Shown: positions 12,646-15,014 of the stretch, one piece after another
Position numbering within the stretch: the stretch's first letter is position 1
Layout: the number at the start of each line of letters is the position of its first letter
Source of the DNA: Solirubrobacterales bacterium
GTDB lineage: Bacteria; Actinomycetota; Thermoleophilia; Solirubrobacterales; Solirubrobacteraceae
Assembly (NCBI GenBank): GCA_015655225.1
Contig: JAATFK010000356.1
Location: forward strand, 1-15,014
DNA: 15,014 bases
Direction: 5' to 3'
Notes under the pieces: model-generated
What the model saw: the letters and a program-made list of their open reading frames with translations, nothing else
Told to the model about the DNA's origin: nothing
Databases searched by the model: none
Translations under genes and position numbers: made by a program

Positions 12646-15014
12646 GTGAACGTCTTCACTCGCTGGAGGCGGTCAGCCGTTGTGCTGGCCGCAGTCGCCG
12701 CGCCGTTGGCCATCGGCGCGACGGCGGCCAATGCAGCGCCGGTCCGCACCGCAAGCACCACCAACTACAGCACCGCGACCTATCTGCAGGATGCGCTCGG
12801 CCTGCCGGCCTCGGACACCAACCCGGTGATCGAGCCGGTCACCTACGACCGCTTCCAGTGGCTGCTCCAGCAGTCGGGCAACTACGCGTTCCTGATCGGC
12901 GACCCGGCGGAGGATCCGTCCTTCACCGCCCGCGCCCAGGACGTCGAGACGGATGCCAAGGCGGCCGGCGTCAAGAAGGTCTACTGGTTCGACCCGAACC
13001 TCTCGGGCGACGCCCAGGTCGGCTCCATCACCGAGCCGAACCTCGACATCCGCAACCCCGACGGCATCACGTCGATCGCGGCGGCTTCGCAGGCGATCTA
13101 CGGCAACGCCTGGCTGAACCTCGTCGGCCAGTACCTCGGCAACGGCGTCACCGCGACGCCCGCGCAGGTCGGCACGGAGAGCGCGACGGTCACCGCCAGA
13201 GTGGGAACGGGCACCGTCAACGACAGCGGCGGCACCGGGATCGGCACCGGCGCCAGCGGCGCCCTCTACGACTACACGAGCGGCAGCACGCCCGCGAACG
13301 TGTCGGACAGCTACTTCTTCGTCTACAACAACGCCAACCCGACGGCCAAGATCATCTCCTGGATCGACCTCACGAGAGACGCAGGCTCTGCGCAGACGGA
13401 CGTGACCAGAGCGATCACCGCCGTCGGCGCTTCGAACATCGCCGAGCTCGACCAGTTCGCCTGGTGGAAGTCGGAGGTGAACTCGAAGGAGGTCACGCAG
13501 GCGGCGAACCCCTACCAGGGCGGCAACGTCCCCGTCCTCGGCGACGCCGACAACGCCGACGGCTGGCGCGTCAACCAGATCACCTACCCGGAGCTGGTCG
13601 ACCTGCTGAAGACCGACACGAGCGCGAACGCGGTCATCCTCTTCGGCGGCACCTGGTGCCCGAACACCCGGCCGGTCCTCCCGTTCGTCAACAAGTACGC
13701 GCAGGAGAACAACGTCCAGGTCTTCAACTTCGACACCGTCCTCGACGGCGGCACGGTCGGCGGCGGCACGACGAGCGCGAGCAACCCGTTCCAGTCGCGC
13801 AACACCGCCGCGTACAGCACCACGGCGAACGCCAACCCGACCTTCCTCTACGGCGACCTCGTCACGCAGTACCTCAGCAACCTGCAGACGCAGTACGACC
13901 AGACGAGATCCGGCCAGCAGGTGACGTACTACCCGAGCGGTGGCACGAACGGCACGCTGGCCGTCGCCAAGAAGCTCCAGGTGCCGTACTTGATCGGCTA
14001 CCAGGGCAACCCGAGCGGTGGCGTCACCCGTCAGTGGATCACGAGAGACCCGAACACCGGGGCGTACGTCGAGTACATGTCGGACTGGTGGTACACCAAC
14101 CCGCAGCCCAACGCGCTCGGCATCTCGCCGACCTCGCTGCCGGCCGCGGCGCCGATCTGGCAGACGATCAACGCGCAGCTGGCGAGCTTCACCTGGCAGA
14201 CGGACCCGGCCACGGTGATCCCCAACTCGGGCATCGACTCCGACGACGCGCAGTACCTCGTCCCCGGCGACCTGGCGAACGTGAGATTCGTCGCGCCGTC
14301 GTCGTTGACCGTCTCCAGCAGCGCCACCGGCACGGTCGCGATCGACCCGGCGTCGCTGTCGAACGCGCTGGGCGCTCTCGGCGCGTCCGCTCCGGCGAAC
14401 TACACCGCCGCGCGCAACGCGCTGATCGCCGCTGAGGCGGGCTCGGACCAGACCCTGATCAACAACCTGACCACGGTCGTCGGCGCCTGGGGCGTCGCGC
14501 AGTCGCGCAAGACGAGAGTCTCCACCGCCTGGGGCAACGCCACGAGCCCCGCCAGCGTCGCCGGCGGTGCGGCCGCCGTCCACGCGCTGGACGTGTTCTT
14601 CGGCGGCCTCCCGGGCGGCGTCGTCTCGACGCAGACCGTGACCGCCGACTCGACGGTCGCCTACGGCGCGGCGGCGAACGTCTCCGTCGCAATCGCGAAC
14701 GACTACGGTCGCACCCCGACCGGCACCGTCTCGCTGGTGGTCCAGCAGGGCGGCGCGACGGTCTGGTCGGGCACGACGCAGGTCGCCAACAACACGGCCT
14801 CGTTCTCGGTCGCGGGCCTGCCGGCGGGCAGCTACAGCTACACGCTGTCCTACCCGGGTGATGACCAGATCCTGGCGTTCACCAAGACCGGCTCGTTCAC
14901 GGTCGCGGCTCCCGCCACGGAGCCGGGCGGCCCGTCGATCACGCCGCCCCCGGGCAACACGACGCCCCCGCCGGCCACGAAGCCGCCGGTCGTCAAGAAG
15001 CCCGCGGTCAAGCG
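12646..15014 (+). CDS. large secreted protein with tandem thioredoxin-like modules and Ig-like domain (3' partial)
   Basis: The frame is open from GTG 12646 to the window end (789 codons visible). AGGA at 12637-12640 lies five bases before the start. Residues 1-30 are a signal peptide (RWRRS, hydrophobic core, cleavage at ANA). Two related modules follow: residues 62-280 and 308-487. Module 2 has NAVILFGGTWCPNTRPVLPF (328-347), a thioredoxin-fold strand and helix with a single Cys338 (WCxxT); module 1 has NYAFLIGDPAEDPSF (79-93) in the same place, with no Cys. Residues 488-655 are of unknown type. Residues 661-754 form a bacterial Ig-like domain (TVTADSTVAYGAAANVSVAI through SYTLSYPGDD). A Pro-rich, Lys-containing segment begins at 755 and runs off the window, likely a wall-spanning tail. 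It is an exported cell-surface protein; redox or another binding function is uncertain because a second redox Cys is missing. Confidence 0.8.
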   Translation, partial: MNVFTRWRRSAVVLAAVAAPLAIGATAANAAPVRTASTTNYSTATYLQDALGLPASDTNPVIEPVTYDRFQWLLQQSGNYAFLIGDPAEDPSFTARAQDVETDAKAAGVKKVYWFDPNLSGDAQVGSITEPNLDIRNPDGITSIAAASQAIYGNAWLNLVGQYLGNGVTATPAQVGTESATVTARVGTGTVNDSGGTGIGTGASGALYDYTSGSTPANVSDSYFFVYNNANPTAKIISWIDLTRDAGSAQTDVTRAITAVGASNIAELDQFAWWKSEVNSKEVTQAANPYQGGNVPVLGDADNADGWRVNQITYPELVDLLKTDTSANAVILFGGTWCPNTRPVLPFVNKYAQENNVQVFNFDTVLDGGTVGGGTTSASNPFQSRNTAAYSTTANANPTFLYGDLVTQYLSNLQTQYDQTRSGQQVTYYPSGGTNGTLAVAKKLQVPYLIGYQGNPSGGVTRQWITRDPNTGAYVEYMSDWWYTNPQPNALGISPTSLPAAAPIWQTINAQLASFTWQTDPATVIPNSGIDSDDAQYLVPGDLANVRFVAPSSLTVSSSATGTVAIDPASLSNALGALGASAPANYTAARNALIAAEAGSDQTLINNLTTVVGAWGVAQSRKTRVSTAWGNATSPASVAGGAAAVHALDVFFGGLPGGVVSTQTVTADSTVAYGAAANVSVAIANDYGRTPTGTVSLVVQQGGATVWSGTTQVANNTASFSVAGLPAGSYSYTLSYPGDDQILAFTKTGSFTVAAPATEPGGPSITPPPGNTTPPPATKPPVVKKPAVK

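Noticed and set aside
12673..14583. Minus-strand open frame of 636 codons
   Set aside because: Opposite the signal-peptide, thioredoxin-like and Ig-like reading on the + strand, which is continuous to the window end; the minus translation is Arg/Val/Asp-rich and motif-free.

Overview
The window is GC-rich (roughly 70%) and tightly packed, with almost all real genes on the + strand and many GTG starts and 1-8 base start/stop overlaps. Together with the family content (type III CoA transferases, FAS1-like double-hotdog dehydratases, Ser/Thr/Ala/Lys-rich wall proteins), this suggests a soil-type actinomycete. A deep-branching actinobacterial class such as Thermoleophilia is possible, but the sequence alone does not prove it.

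Region A (1-9145) is a catabolic-looking cluster. It holds the last codons of an upstream gene, an amidohydrolase-3 enzyme (33-1433), a compact CaiB/BaiF-type (family III) CoA transferase (1430-2575), an AT-rich regulatory gap (2576-2736), two more family III CoA transferases (2737-3783, 3811-4959), two paralogous MaoC/FAS1-like double-hotdog proteins (4952-6118, 6115-7275), a fourth, full-length CoA transferase (7272-8513) and an isochorismatase-fold hydrolase (8519-9145). From 3811 on the genes overlap or nearly touch and must be co-transcribed. The logic looks like hydrolysis of an amide, ester or ring, transfer of CoA onto a carboxylate, then hydration or dehydration of an enoyl-CoA; the substrate cannot be read from the sequence. 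Several proteins lack textbook catalytic residues: two CoA transferases have Ser where the catalytic Asp belongs, both hotdog proteins lack the Asp/His dyad, and the isochorismatase-like protein has Val for the nucleophilic Cys. Work may therefore be divided between active and inactive subunits.

Region B (9146-9720) is a 575-base gap with no intact gene. It contains a probable remnant of a minus-strand regulator (MarR-like C-terminal part), two inverted repeats, and the leader and ribosome binding site of the next gene.

Region C (9721-15014) is a membrane and cell-surface group: a DAACS-family symporter resembling the TcyP cystine-transporter branch with an odd Tyr/Pro-rich tail, a secreted Ser/Thr/Ala/Lys repeat protein with a C-terminal membrane anchor, a strong stem-loop, and a large exported protein cut by the window end. 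That last protein carries two tandem copies of a thioredoxin-like module (only the second has a Cys, in WCPNT), a bacterial Ig-like domain and a Pro-rich tail.
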